In this document: one piece after another, positions 28,398 through 41,066 of the stretch
How the letters are laid out: every line of letters begins with the position of its first letter
Numbering within the stretch: position 1 is the first letter of the stretch
Assembly: GCA_014925825.1 (NCBI GenBank)
Contig: JACGCK010000153.1
Span: 1 to 64,000, forward strand
From: Pholiota molesta
Lineage: Eukaryota; Basidiomycota; Agaricomycetes; Agaricales; Strophariaceae
DNA length: 64,000 bases
Direction of reading: 5' to 3'
The notes under the pieces: generated by a model
The model's database searches: none
What the model was told of the DNA's origin: nothing
What the model saw: the letters and a program-made list of their open reading frames with translations, nothing else
Translations under genes and position numbers: made by a program

Positions 28398-29757
28398 TCA
28401 CACCCTCCGCGCATGCACCGTATACAGCTTACACACCAACCCTCTCGTGCTATTCATCTCCAAAAACCAGTCCGTCACCAGCTCATTCACCGCGTCCTCC
28501 GCCCAGCCCGCCTCGCCGAGCAGCGGCCGGATCGAGCTGGCGTACTGCTCCTGCGCCGCATGGCACGCGCGGCCGATGCGGCGCATGGCGTGGTTCGCGG
28601 GCCACGCGCCGATGGGCACGCAGTACGTGCTCGCGGCGATGTCGGTGAACGCGCCGGCGTCCGCGAGGTAGGAGGGGACGAGCCCGCCGAGCGCGCGCAG
28701 CCCGCGGCCGGCGAGGGCGGCGGTGATCGCGGCGTGGAAGCGCGACGAGGCGGGGGCGTGCAGCGCGGGGTCGCGGCGCAGCGAGGGGTCGAATGCGGGG
28801 TGTGGGGACCACTCGTACGAGACGAAGAGGCCGCCGGGGCGCAGGAGGCGCGCGACTTCGTGCGCGAATTGGCGGTAGTCAATTACCTATGAGCTTATTG
28901 AGTCTTCCGGGATTGGTGATGAATGTGGTAAACAGTGGTACGCACGGCCATGTCGACAGAGCGACTGTGTACCAAGTCGAAGGTGCCATTTGCCCACCGC
29001 AGAGGGGAGTTCACGTCGCTGATTTCGAACTGGACATTCCGAGGCGGGTAGCGCGTCGCGATTGGGACTAAAAGACAAACAAAAACAGCAAGATCAGCGT
29101 TTCCTGGATTGAGAAGGATAGACCGATTTGGTGGCACCGATATCGAATCCGCGAAAGTGAACATGAGGAAAATCGCGCGCCATGTCCAGCACCCTGTACA
29201 TAGAAGGAATAGAAAGCACACGCATTATTATGATATTTTCATCAATCGATCAGATATCGGCAGGGATCTAGACGAAGGGATTCCGCACGTACCATATTCC
29301 ATTCCCTGTACAGACGTCGAGGGCTATCCTCTGTCGGTTTGAACCTTGCTGGGGCGCCAGCACCTCGGCCACGGGCCCGACGCAGTTCACCCCCAGCAGC
29401 TGGCGTAGGATGTTGTGCAAATCCCTCAGCCGCTTAACGTTGGAAAGTATTCCACGAACGCGAAGAAAGAAGCGAAAAAAAGTCAGCCAGAGTCTGGAGC
29501 TGCCGGCATGGTGCGCGTACCTGCTGTTCGGGCGTGTCGACTGGAAGCGGGTATGGCGACGTGCTCGAGTGGAATAGGCGGCCATTGCGTTCGAAGAAGT
29601 AAGACGGGAACTCGTCGGATTCCAGCTCCACGATACCCGTCGTCGCGTCCGGAACTGGCCCGGAGTCGGATTCCTCCCCATCGCTGTTATTATGTTCTGC
29701 GTTTTGTTCGTCGTCTTGATTGTCAGAGTCATCAGAGTCGCTAGTCCGGTGAGGCAT
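28398..29757 (-). CDS. Class I SAM-dependent methyltransferase
   Basis: Minus strand, about five exons, all in frame. It starts MPHRTSDSDDSDNQDDEQN, an acidic, probably disordered lead of ~45 residues. Then FPSYFFERNGRLFHSS and DTPEQQ, a segment typical of the fungal LaeA-like/TAM methyltransferases. Motif I follows as ALDVCTGNGIW (GxG loop), then VLDMARDFPHVHFRGFDI (the acidic residue ending strand 2), FEISDVNSPLRWANGTFDLVHSR (motifs II-III) and LLRPGGLFVSYEW. The GC-rich last exon ends KLYTVHARRV. The methyl acceptor is unknown. An upstream in-frame ATG at 29859 is possible, but the ATG at 29757 fits homologue beginnings better. Confidence 0.85.
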
Positions 29758-30746
29758 GTAGTGACTGTGGGTGGCGAAACAAGGGTGAGGATACAATACC
29801 AGTTGTTCCAGCCAGTTTGGTTTTATAGCTCCGTAAAAAAAATCAATCATTTGGAACACCGCCGTTAGAGTGTTAGCCCGCGCTTGCTGATTGTCTGTAG
29901 TTTGGATTATTTCCTGATATCAGATCGGAGAATAACAAGGAGGTAACAATTAATGGGGGCTTGGGCTGCCATGCTTTGTTGCCTACGATTGACAATGTCC
30001 GAAGACGAGCGCTGACTGCGCCGCGGTGGGGGCATACGGATGGTGGGCGTGCAAACCATATTAAAACCTATTAAAACCCTCAGGTTTTGCGCGCGATGAG
30101 ATGGGAGAAGATAATTTCCCGGGGCGCGCAGTTCCATATGCGTATGCTCCAGGACAGTCGATTGTGGGCGCTAGCATTAAGAGTCCATCTGGATGAACAA
30201 TTACCATAGTCTGTGGGTTCTGCGGTCAGCCATGTAACGGGTTGCGCAAGGAGGTGCGAGTGTCGATTGTTTTGCTTTAATGCAGACTGGTCGCCGACAT
30301 ATCAGCGCTCCCTTTTGTTCTTTGCCGATCCATGCGGTCAGTTGCGCGGTGCGATTCGAAAGATGCGCAGTGGTTTAAAACATCGAAGCGGTTATCGGTA
30401 GGTGTGTGACTGGCTGGTATGCTGGTAATCAGCAGACATAGTACAGCACTGCTCAGGTGAATTTAAACGCAAGACTGCGCTACATATATAGGCCGATGAG
30501 ACTGGAAGCTTGTTATATGTCCATGAGGAAGGTGAACAAGCAGAAAGACTCGGAAGGCTGGGCAACGTGTCATACAACGCGTCTTCTCACGTGGCCGACG
30601 CGCTATCATAATCAGACTCCGCTCCGCGGTCGGTTCCGTAGTCCGAGTCGCGACTGGTCAACTCTCCCAGTTTCCGCTCTGACAATTCATGATTCGATTC
30701 AAAATGCACTGATAAAAGCCCTCGAAACTCTTCAAGCTCTCCCAAG
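29758..30746. promoter_or_regulatory. Divergent promoter region, methyltransferase / DNA polymerase
   Basis: 989-bp spacer between two genes transcribed away from each other. It contains no credible ORF. Both promoters must lie here; no specific binding site is claimed. Confidence 0.45.
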
Positions 30747-33700
30747 ATGTCTGACTTCGACATAAATGCATACTATGCGGAACGAGACGAGCTGATGAAC
30801 ATTCCTGACGAGACAGTGGAAGATTTTCTGAAACGAGTATCTTCATTGCGGCGGAGGTATGTCGAACTCTATCATGGACGCACACAGCTTTTAAAAGTAC
30901 ATTGATCTCCACAGTCCAGGGTCCATTCCCTACGCATCCACCTCACGGATGCCACAAGCCACCAAGTTAATCGAAGACAGGATCATGCCGCCGCAGCCCG
31001 GCAACGCTGCTGAAGCTATCTCGCCCTCGCTCACGGTGGAGGCAGCACCAGCCTGCGTAGATGTTGAGCGTAGTGAGATTGTCTCGAATAAGCCCACTGC
31101 TGATTTCGGAAGGACCTTGAAGCGGAAAGCTGTTAACCAGGAACTGCAGGTTGAACACAATCATAAGAAAATTATCGATCGAGATTACAACAAGGACATC
31201 GTTGCAAATCCATCTGCAATCGTGTCTTCAATATCGCCAATTCGCCTTGATATCTGTGATAAGGAAGCGCCATCGTCTAACCCTGCATGTTCTGCGGAGA
31301 TAGAGGAAATCGATTCTTTTACCGTTGAGCCCACTGCTTCTCAGATACCCAGCAAACGCAAAACACCACCTAGCCATGTGCGCGAAGATCCACGCAAGAA
31401 GAAGATAGCAGGTGGAAACTTGGCCCCACAGGCGTCTTTAGCAGCAGTCACTGCGGACCACAGCCCGTACGTTGTTAATCAATCAATTCCGCGTGCTAAA
31501 GTTAATTATTCTTCCAGAATATTGTCATTCTCTAGAATTTTGGAACATTCACCGAAAAAACGAACCTATTTCCGAAAGGAGGATGTCCCCTCCGTCCCTC
31601 CACTTGATCTGCGTCCACTGCGTCATTCGACCGTTCTCCCAGCTCCCAAGAAGACGAAGACGAATCAGGATGATGTCAATTCGGCAGGGTATGAGTCGCC
31701 AATCGAAGATGCGAGTAGGTCCATGTCTGCTGCGCCTCCAGCATCTCCCGAGAAGAAGAAACGCCTGGAAGCAGAGCCCAGTGAAATGTTACTCGAAATG
31801 AAGGAACGAATCGCCAAGCATAGTATGCACAAGAAACAGCGCGACAAAGTACTGAAGGTGAAGCCCAAACCCGTTTTACCAGACAACTCCATCCGTATGC
31901 TTGAGGCTGCGCACCATAACGATGACTCTTCCATCATCTATATTTCTTCATCTCCGTCGTCGCGTGCAAGCTCTCCCGGACCGACGGAGGTTAGCGCCTC
32001 GAAGAAGCAGGGTGTGAAAGGCAAGTCCGCCAAACTGGCGGTCGAAAAACGGCTGCCCAAAGGGAAGAAAGAAAAACCGCAGCCAATGACCCCAGCTGAA
32101 TATGCTCGATCTCTCAAGTCCAAACCTGTTGATGCGGGTAATTCGGCCTCGGGACCTCCCCTGGCGAGGCGAAAGAGTACTGGGTCCAAGGTTTTGGCGG
32201 GTAAGAATATCTTCTACGTTGGAGGCGATATGCGCCATGCCTCGGAGACTACCCGTGGGAGGATGGACATCGTATGTATTTTCATTGCTTTAAATATTCG
32301 TACTGCTAATACTCGTCGTTCTTAGATTGTAAAACACGGGGGAAACCTGATGCCCGAGTACGACCCCGAAGTCACCACTCATATCATTGCGGAGGCGCAC
32401 TCCGGCCCAACTCTTCGCGCGTTGAACCTGCGAAGCTTGAAGCAAATACCGAACCATATCCCCACCGTGAAGTGGCCGTGGGTCTTGACAGCGATGGATG
32501 TTCAGTCGTGCTCACAGGACGAAATCGACAGAAAGCTCGGGGACTATTCGCGCTACGCGGCTTTCGTCGAGCGCATCCATGCAGGATGCGAATTGTCAGT
32601 TGCGAAATCCGTTCCTACCTTCCGAAGTAAGGGGAAGGAGAGAGCTCTGGGAGAGCGCCCCGGTGAGGGAAGCACAAGTCGCGATATGTATGTCCCCGTT
32701 TTACTATCTATCAACTCAACTACTTCCGCTGATCCTGCGCAAGTGTCAGCGAACCTACTGTGCAACCTGGCCCACCTGCTCTCTCCGAAAACAATGGAGA
32801 GCCTGGGCCTTCCACTCTGACGCCGCCTGTCGGAGCCCTGCCTTCGCCTCCGACATCCCCCGTGCGACCCATAGAGCGTTCTAAAGCGCGTGAACGTGAA
32901 AACTCGCGGGCCCCAAGCGCTCAGGACAACCACAAAGATCCCGGAGACATAAACGACCCTCTGGCAGAATTCTATCAACAGGCAAAACTTCTGAGCCAGA
33001 ACGATGACGGGGTACCTATTCCTTTTATTTTTCAAAATGATGCAATTTTCTGAACGTTTCTTTTATTACAAGTGGTCAAGCTTCGGAGAACAAGAACCCT
33101 ACGAGTCGGGCGCAGAAGAGGAAGGAACAGATGATGATGAAGGTGTTCCAGATTCCGTTCGTCAAATGCCCAAGCAAAAGAGGGTTAGTAGCGATTAAGT
33201 CAAATTTCTATCGTGGATATTAGTGTTAACCACGACATTTTAGGGCTGGACTTGCGATAAAAAAGAACCTGAAAGAAGGGGGGACTGCCCGAATCAAGAT
33301 ATCATTGACAAGGTCGGCATGGTTTGACTATCTCATTCTCGTCATTGTATTGACGACGTTGACGCTATAGCTTTCGGAGCTTATGGGGCTTCACAAGGTC
33401 AAAATGGGCGACGATGATCATTGGCGCGCTTTCAGCTATAGCAAATGTACGCACTGCCTGTTTTGTAGATTTCATCACGCGACCCATCTGTTGCATTTAG
33501 CTATCCGCGCGTTGCGGAATTATCCTCGGCGTATCAAGAGCTACGAAGAGGCTCGTGGTATTACAGGCGTTGGGGAAAAGACAGCTCAGAAAGTCAGTTC
33601 TTTTTATCTCAGTGACATCATCCTTTTCTTTCGTCTGACCTTTTTTATATATAAGATTCAAGAAATTCTTGAAACTGGGGAACTTCAGCGCATTAAATAC

Positions 33701-34941
33701 GAAACAACCAAAGATGTAGAGGTTACTCGCCTGTTCCAGGGTATATATGGCGTTGGTAAGTCCAATTTGCGTCTACCTTCGGACTACCCTGATTTAACTT
33801 ATTGTAGGACAACATATTGCTTTCCAATGGTACTCGGCTGGATGCCGGACGCTTGAAGATTTAAAGTCTGGCAAAGGAGGTGTGAAGCTGAACCATGTAC
33901 AGGAAATCGGACTGCGTTTTTATGATGGTAAGTGTTGCCTGATCGACGAGGGCCGCTTGCGGGCGTCTGACACTACGATGTTCTCAGATATCAACGATCG
34001 AATGCCACGGGCCGAAGCAAAGGCAATATTCGACCTTATCAAACCGATTGGTAGGACCACCGCTTTTCTTTAGATTATGATGCGGGTTTCTAATGCGCAA
34101 GTATCAGCTCTCTCGATAGATCCAAGGCTATTTGTGGAAATAATGGGGAGTTATCGAAGGTGATTTCAGTAATTCCTTCATTTCCATCCGATTGTTCATT
34201 CAATCCTTGAAGAGGAAAGGCAGACTGCGGTGATATTGATATTCTGATAACTCGGCCAATTGATGATGGTAAGACGCATAAGGGTGAGTGAGTTTCGATC
34301 AACATTTTGATGATTGACTCAACGATATTCAAAATTTAAAGGTGTAATGTCGCGAATACTGCAAAAATTACACGCCGCTCATATCCTCACCGAGGATCTC
34401 GCTCTTCCTGAGGACCCGTATGATCTAGAGTGCACTTATCGTGGCTTATGTCGGTTACCTGATGTACCAGGATCACGGCGACGGAGAATCGATATTCTCA
34501 GTATTCCATGGACATCCAGAGGGGCAGCACTTCTATATTATACGGTCAGTTCTCGCCTCATCTTCTTGATGACCTACAAAATTCTAAGTCGTAAATACAA
34601 TAGGGAGATGATATAGTACGTTTTTCCTTTCCTTTCTGATCCCTGACTGTGTGCACCAACGTCTCGTTCTTTTAGTTCAATCGCGCGATTCGCATGAAGG
34701 CGAACGTGTTGGGATATTCACTAAACCAGAAAGGACTGTTTGGTAGCGTCGTTCGTGACCCCCGCGATCGCCGTATCAAAATGAATGCTGGTGAGCAAAG
34801 GATTACACCATAATTGAATGGGCACTGACACTAAAGATGATCTACTGCATAGGAGTCCTTGTTGCATCGGAGACCGAAGAGGAAATATTCAAAATTCTGG
34901 GAGTACCATGGCAAGAGCCTCATGAACGTGTCAGAGGATGA
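30747..34941 (+). CDS. Family X DNA polymerase with BRCT domain (lambda/Pol4 type)
   Basis: About 14 exons on the plus strand. The start MSDFDINAYYAERDELMN is in frame with the next exon through a GT-AG intron ending at 30914. The long N-terminal part is Ser/Pro/Lys-rich with basic clusters (KRKTPP, RKKKIAGG), suggesting nuclear import. A BRCT domain follows (FYVGGDMRH, IVKHGGNLM, THIIAE, WPWVLTAMD), then a Ser/Pro linker. The 8-kDa lyase region has LMGLHKVKMGDD, AIRALRNYPRRI and GITGVGEKTAQKI. The fingers have LFQGIYGVG and GGVKLNHVQEIGLRFYDD. The palm has GSYRRGKADCGDIDILITR, with both catalytic aspartates in DID, and RRRIDIL with the third. It ends LGVPWQEPHERVRG. Role: gap filling in base excision repair and end joining. 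All joins examined keep the frame. The transposon inserted 557 bp past its stop. Confidence 0.92.
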
Positions 34942-35498
34942 AATCAGATTTCGATTCGATTCCACATTAGATAACGGTTGCATAAAATGTAAAGTGAAAT
35001 GCCACCTACGAATTTCCTAATATAGTTGAAATCATATTCCAGAAAGATTGCATAGAAGAATCCAGCAAGAATTATCGCCTTCATTTCCTGAAATCGCTAA
35101 ATAACGCAAAAACTTGGTTTGAAACCTGGTTGGAAAGTTGTTCGTCATCGCATTTTAGTCAGTCATTGAGCCGGGGTTTTTCTACCCATGTTACTGTGCT
35201 TGCTTGGTACTTACAGTAGACTGGGTTCGAGTCTAGTCTAGTCAAGTGGACAGTTAACATTAACTCGCACGTAACTCTCAGCAAAAAAGGCCTGTTGAGA
35301 TAAGTGCTGAAATAGTCGGTCTTTTGTTATCTTAGTCGGTCCTTTGTTGGTAATAGTCGGCCTTTACCGCTTTTTGTCAAAAAAACACGTGTAGCCCGCA
35401 TATGATCATGCCTAACGTCGCCTAACTATGACGCGTTGACGTGTGCCTGCAGCGTGCGGCGCGTACGGCCGCGTACGGACACATTAGACTGAGGAAAA
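34942..35498. other. 3' flank of the polymerase gene up to the transposon
   Basis: No gene was recognised. It includes three imperfect ~20-bp direct repeats beginning TAGTCGG at 35313, 35333 and 35354. Confidence 0.45.
35313..35370. repeat. Three short imperfect direct repeats
   Basis: TAGTCGGTCTTTTGTTATCT, TAGTCGGTCCTTTGTTGGTAA (one base longer) and TAGTCGGCCTTTACC follow each other. A minor local repeat about 130 bp outside the transposon edge. No function is claimed. Confidence 0.5.
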
Positions 35499-36893
35499 CA
35501 CCTCGACATCACGTAAACACTGTCAAATTAGACCGGTTAATCGGGGGGGATCCCCGAGATCAGTTAGCCTGGAAACCATGATTCCCACTCACTCCCAGTA
35601 ATAGTCAACTAATTCCTGGCTCCCTCTAAGATATTACCCAAGTTAATTAGATGAGATAATGATCCCTCCCTTTGCTGATATGATAAGATATCCCATCTCC
35701 CATCATTGATATGATAACGTCCCCTCCCGTGGGATCCCTCCGCATCATTTCCCTCGGCTAGCGCCAGTGAGGCCGTGCGCCCTTTCCCGCGCCATCCCGC
35801 CTGCCTTTCCCGCCCTCGGGGTAGGGTGGTGAGCGCTTTAGCAGCAATTTGCCCCGCTGCTGGGCGCTTTTTTGGCGCTTATGTGCATTATATCATGTAG
35901 ATTATAGCGCGATGAGTTCAAAGGCAGTGCGCCCCCGCATTGGGGCGCTATTGTGTATACTTTGAAATGCACAGAGCGCGCTCGCTTTCAGGCAGTTATA
36001 ATGCATACGCTGAAGAGCGCCATATAATAAGCATACTCATGGTTACTAGCGCCGCGAGTCTGAGCGCCGCTCGCCTGCGATTAGACGCTGGCCAATGTGT
36101 TGCTCGATGCGCGCGTTTGCGCGCGCGCACGCTACGCTGACGTGGCCCCAGGCCACGTGCATGTTGAACTTTTCAGCGCTGCTATTATTAGGAGTGTTGA
36201 TTTCCCAGGCACTTGACAGCGCGCGCTGTCATCCTGTTGCCAGGCGTTCCCGTTATGGTAGGTTGATCAACTTGATCCTTGTTTGTTTCTAAAGCTCCGA
36301 GGACGTTATAAGGTGAGGTCCTCGCTGTCGCAGACGTTTTCCCACCCTTACTTCTGCCCCCGTCCCCATGCTGGTCCATCGTCTGCCTCCGTAGGCCCTT
36401 CTCCTCCTCCCCGCCTTCCAAGCGGTTCCCTCCTCGCTGCCAACGCCGTCCGCTCTTTGACAACAACATCCCTACACCGTGGTGTTCGTGCAGCCTCACC
36501 CCAACGCGCTCACATGCTTCTCTTTACCCCCTGCATAACTTATTAATGCACCCTATTGGTATGTCCTACTCTCCCCCTTCCCCGGTCCTCAGTGTCTGAC
36601 AACGAGCAACAGGAAACGGACCCCTTCAATCCCCACATCTGCTTCTGCCCCTCGGTGCCAGCTCTCCTTCCCACCACCCCTTGAAAGCGGCGTTTCCAAT
36701 GCGCCGAAACCCTTCCCTTCGGTTAACTTATCAATAGGTACGCATAACTCTCCCCCTTCCCCGTTTCTCAGGTCTGACAACGGGCAACAGAATACGTACT
36801 ACGTACCTTCGCTTGTCTGCCGACTCCGCCCACGGTGTATTTTCGCCGACCGTGCTTCCCATCACCCCTTCGAAACGGCGTTTCCATTGTGCC
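35499..36893 (+). repeat. KDZ left terminal inverted repeat (~1.4 kb)
   Basis: Near-identical in inverse to 47253-48648. By eye there are under ten substitutions, plus homopolymer-length differences such as G7 here (35533-35539) against C9 in the partner. It is rich in GCGC motifs and AT-rich GATATGATAA blocks. Short ORFs inside occur identically in both copies and are not genes. Pairing becomes imperfect at 36893, where the subterminal repeats begin to differ. Confidence 0.92.
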
Positions 36894-37320
36894 GACACTT
36901 TTCCCTTCGGTTAATTTATGAATAGGTACGTACTTTCTCCCCCTACCCCATTGCCGAGAGGCTGACAAGTGGTAACAGCAGACGTACTTCAATATCAATT
37001 CGCTTATCTACTCACTCCGCCACCGGCACATCTTCGCTATCTATGTTTCTCCTTGCCACTCGATCACGGTGTTTCCAATGTCCCGATACTTTCCCTTCGG
37101 TTAACTTATGAATAGGTACGTACGGCTCATTTCCTCCCCGTTTCTCAGGGTCTGACAAGTGGCCGCAGAGGATGTACTTCGACGTCAATTCGTTTATCCG
37201 CCGCCTTCGCCCCCGGTACATCTTCGCTAGTGTTGCTTCTCACTACCCCTCGAAAACGGCACTCCCAATGTCCCGATACCCATCCCTTTGCTTAACTTAT
37301 CAATGAGTTCGCATCTTATA
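36530..37320 (+). repeat. Subterminal ~190-bp tandem repeats, left side
   Basis: Five units, recognisable by a core like TTCCCTTCGGTTAACTTAT followed by SAATAGGTACG and then a CTCAGG-TCTGACAA segment. Cores lie near 36535, 36715, 36895, 37090 and 37280. The first two belong to the near-identical terminal repeat; the inner ones are more diverged. Such arrays are candidates for transposase binding sites, as known for other large DNA transposons; this is inference. Confidence 0.75.
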
Positions 37321-37360
37321 AGTAAGCTGTTGTTATGTTGTTATTCCCCGCTTTCTCATC

Positions 37361-40300
37361 ATGGGCAAAAGAAAACGCGTCTCAACCTCCGTCCGCCTAT
37401 ACGCCGATGAAGGTGTCTCGGCGCTCCTTTCACAGTCGGATATCAGTAGTCGTCGCCAAGCTTCGGGCTCCAGGTACACTGATCAGCTGCATAGTAAGTT
37501 TCATATTCAATGTTGTTTAATACATGTCTTACTCACGTTTCACGTCTAGCATTGAGCGACGCTAGTCGCGCTGTTCTCACCGCCATTCGCCAAGAAGAAT
37601 CTACCCCCGATGTCGCTAGCTTGGAAAATGAAGAGATCCCGTTTACACACGAGGATGTTATTGGGGCCGAACAGGATGCGGAGGGTGGATGGGTGGATGA
37701 TGAAGCGTTCCTGAGTGCTGTCAGGGATACCATCTCACATAGGTACGTCGTCATGTTCGTGATACCCGATGCCCCTTCTGATGCCCTCGTTAGCGAAGGC
37801 CCCCAACGTCATTATGTTGATGGCCGCTCATGGCGTCAACGTCTCAATCATCAACATGCCAACTGGCAGCCTTTCATTGAAGACCTTGTCATTGCATACC
37901 TGCAATGGCGTTATCCCGTCCCTGTTACTGTAGTGCCTCCAGCTTCTGTCTCTCCCCCTGACCCTATGATACCTCCGTCGGAGCCTTCGTCTTTACCCGT
38001 ACCTGATATGTTTGACTTCACCATCTCTGTCATAGACTTGTATACATTAATTCCATCAATTCATGTCTCACTCCCAGCTAATTCAACGGCACCCATTGCC
38101 ATGATGCGTCAGGGCTATTTGCCTGCCACGCCTGTCAACCCAAGCCTTGGGGTCTCTGTACAAACTTTGGACTTGTTTAGGCGACTTTGCTCTCGCAAGG
38201 CGTCCCTGAGCGTGGAGGCATATGCCAAGGTGCTGTGTGATCTCTACAATGTAAGCATCACCATCATTCTCGCTGTAGCAGGCATTCAAACAAAGTGATG
38301 TCAGATTCCATACAAGCGACGGTATCGAAAAGCGATCTCCGACGCCTTTGATGTTTACCTCACGATTCTCCGTGCTGTAAACGTGCAAGTAGCCGACATC
38401 CTTGGGCGCAATTCACCAAACTGGCGAGTTCTGAATGCCTGCCCGGCTTGCACGTATGAGGTACGTTTATGATATTTTTTATGTAGTTTTCCTCCACTCA
38501 ATGGGTCTACAGTTGAAAGAAGAGCCCTATCTGAAGTACCAACGTCTGTTCGCAATGGATGGCAATAACTCCTTGAAGAGAATTCACACGATAGGGTCCC
38601 GATCCATTGCCGATCAGCGCGCATTCGACAGCGATTATTTCTTATCGCCTGATTATGTTGACGGCTTCGCCAATGATGTCAAACGCAGGGTTGTCCCACC
38701 GGATGCATCTGAAGATGCTGATGAGACGCATGTTCAGAAAGAACAAGACATTTCAATGGAAGGGGATCCCACTGACGGCGCAGGAGACACTGACCGACCA
38801 TGCGCGGATAATTGGAAAGCCAGCAAAGCCGACGGAGAGCAACGAATGTGGGGAATCTTTTTGGAGACTGGAATTTTTGCGGCGGCTTGCCGCCATGGCT
38901 TCTTTTTGTGGATTGCAGATATGTTGAAAAGTGGAGAACTGTAAGTCGCCCATTTAGTAATGCCAACGACGTAACTAACTCCATTTTGCAGAGCGAAATA
39001 CCCTTTGGCAATCACAGCCAAAGCCTTGGAGACAATGGGCGATCGGTTATTGATTGGCTACGACATCGGCTGTTCCTTTTCCGCGACGCTGAAATCCAGC
39101 TCCCTTGCCGATTGCTTTCGCATGTCCGCATCAAAATGTTGTCCCAACGCCTTCCACGGCTACAGCCACAACTATCTATGCCAAGCGCGAAATCACCCGA
39201 ACATCATCGAAGGGATCGGCCTCGAGGATCTTGAAGTCATGGAGTGCGTCTTCAGCGCTTCGAATCAACTTGCATCCGTCACACGATATGCGAGCGCTTA
39301 CCGACGGCGCCTCCTCATTGACCAGTATGTTCGGCAATGGGATGCTGAAAAGTATGAGAACTTGGCGACATTCCTTTACAACAACTACAAACAGGCGCTG
39401 AAGATCATCCGCGAAGACTCTATTGCCTTTGAGCACGCAATGCAGGCGCTAGAAATCGACTCGACGGAGCAGCTTGAAGCTTGGCGCCTGGAAGAGCTCA
39501 AATACCTCGAGACTCTAGGCAAGGAGGATGACTACGACGTGATGGCGGTCGCTTACGTCGAGCGACTTGATGAATATAATGAACTAAAGTGCGCGTCTAT
39601 CTCTTTTTTTAGAAACTTGTTAATTTTAGATTTTGCTTAGCCGGAGATATGAGAACGCATCTACGTCATTTCAAGCAACGTTCTTGGTTTCAACGCCTAC
39701 GGAATACGGAGATTCGACTGCGAATCCATCTTTGATGTATTCCTCCGACCTCTCGAAGACGCGCCTCTTAGAAACGGAACGGCGATACGCTGACGAACGA
39801 CGAGCTTCCATCCACCGAGAACTGGTTGAAATGGAGGTCAAAATGGAGATAACAACACGATGGCATGCCTCAATGCCTGAGTACATTGAGGCCAGGCAAT
39901 ATATGAGTCGGCGGAAGTATGAGAAAGCAGTTGATGCACTGCAGAAGCTCGTCGTTCAGCGGCTCTTCGAGCTCCAGAGGATGAACCAGTCACAAAATGG
40001 TGATGTACCGTGAATCAGCTATCGTGCATCTCAACTGATTTTCCTTGATTCTAGGGTATCAAATGCGGACTCATATCGCGAAGGCCTTGCAGCGCCGCAG
40101 CAAGGCGATTCAACGTGCCGTAAAGGCTTACAACGTTGCAGCCTTAGAGCTCTCACCTGCTAAACCAACAATTGACTGGAACAAGGTCTCGCATTACCAG
40201 TTCCTTGACGAATTTCCGCTGCTCCGGAATACGTCTCAAGATCTTACAGGAAAGCGATGGGCCACAGCAGCTGTACGTGAAACCATGAAGCAGTACCACC

Positions 40301-40835
40301 GTATCTGCCGAGCACGCGAAGAACTCACTCGCTGCAATGTGGAAATCCGGCGCCTTCATACGTCGATTGTAGACGAAGCCGTTTTATTTCGTGAGCTCCT
40401 CGCCCAGTTTGACTCACTTTCAAACCCAATAGTCGGCGCTGTCAAGGATGAAATTGTCCTTCGGACGCGCATCAATGAGAACCTTCTGGAGAAGCTATCT
40501 CAGATATATTCTCTTGAAGGATACTCGGGAAATCCGACACCTGGGACTAGAACTACACGAGGTAAGTTTATTTTTTTGCTCTTCTTGTTTTTAAGGATTC
40601 TGATGTTCTATTTTACATTCCAGACCCACATGAGAATGCGATGGATTTGACCGCAGATATCCATGCAGAAATCCGACGTGAAAGCGAAGCCACGATTAGA
40701 CCCCATGGGCAGCCTCGTGGTAATGAGATTTCCCATCGAGAGGTTGAGGTTGACACTGACGATGAGTCCGACTTGGATGATGAACGAGAAGGAATTATAT
40801 CGTTAGTTGATTTTGTATCAAATTTACCGCAGTAA
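37361..40835 (+). CDS. KDZ (Kyakuja-Dileera-Zisupton) transposase
   Basis: Plus-strand gene of about nine exons. It starts MGKRKRVSTSVRLYADEG, 40 bp inside the last left repeat; the first intron is 37494-37549. The N-terminal half has an RWRY-like segment (IEDLVIAYLQWRYP) and a cysteine pair (ACPACTYEL), the CxC-type cluster linked to KDZ transposases. The catalytic core follows: LFAMDGNNSLKR (first Asp), IADMLKSGELAKYPLAI, DRLLIGYDIGCSF (second Asp), the zinc knuckle CCPNAFHGYSHNYLCQARNHP, and GLEDLEVMECVFSASN (probable acidic third residue), then ASAYRRRLLIDQYVRQWD. The C-terminus is coiled-coil-like and ends in an acidic tail stopping at 40835. About 1,000 residues, usual for the superfamily. 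I see no frame break, so it may be active. Catalytic roles follow the published KDZ family description, not this sequence alone. Confidence 0.9.
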
Positions 40836-41066
40836 TTAGAAGAGATCTCATAGTACCAGAAGCTCGAAAGTAAAGGATTGAGATCTATAAGTTTGTTGCA
40901 TATCTATGCATGAGTCGCACGGCTACATAATATTACGACAAGCTGTCATTAATTAGACATCTCAATACTTGATAAGGACATCCTATTGTCTTCTGGCTAG
41001 GTATAAGTATATTCCTGCGCTTTCATTACCGCTCTGTACCCGCTTCTCACTCTTCTCTTCTTTTTG

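Noticed and set aside
35180..35240. GGTTCGAGTCT, resembling a tRNA B box
   Set aside because: No A box at a suitable distance and no cloverleaf could be folded.
35940..36998. Several 60-100-codon ORFs in the left terminal repeat, repeated at 47366-48296
   Set aside because: They are identical only because they lie in the inverted repeats. They have no motifs and overlap on both strands; they are not genes.
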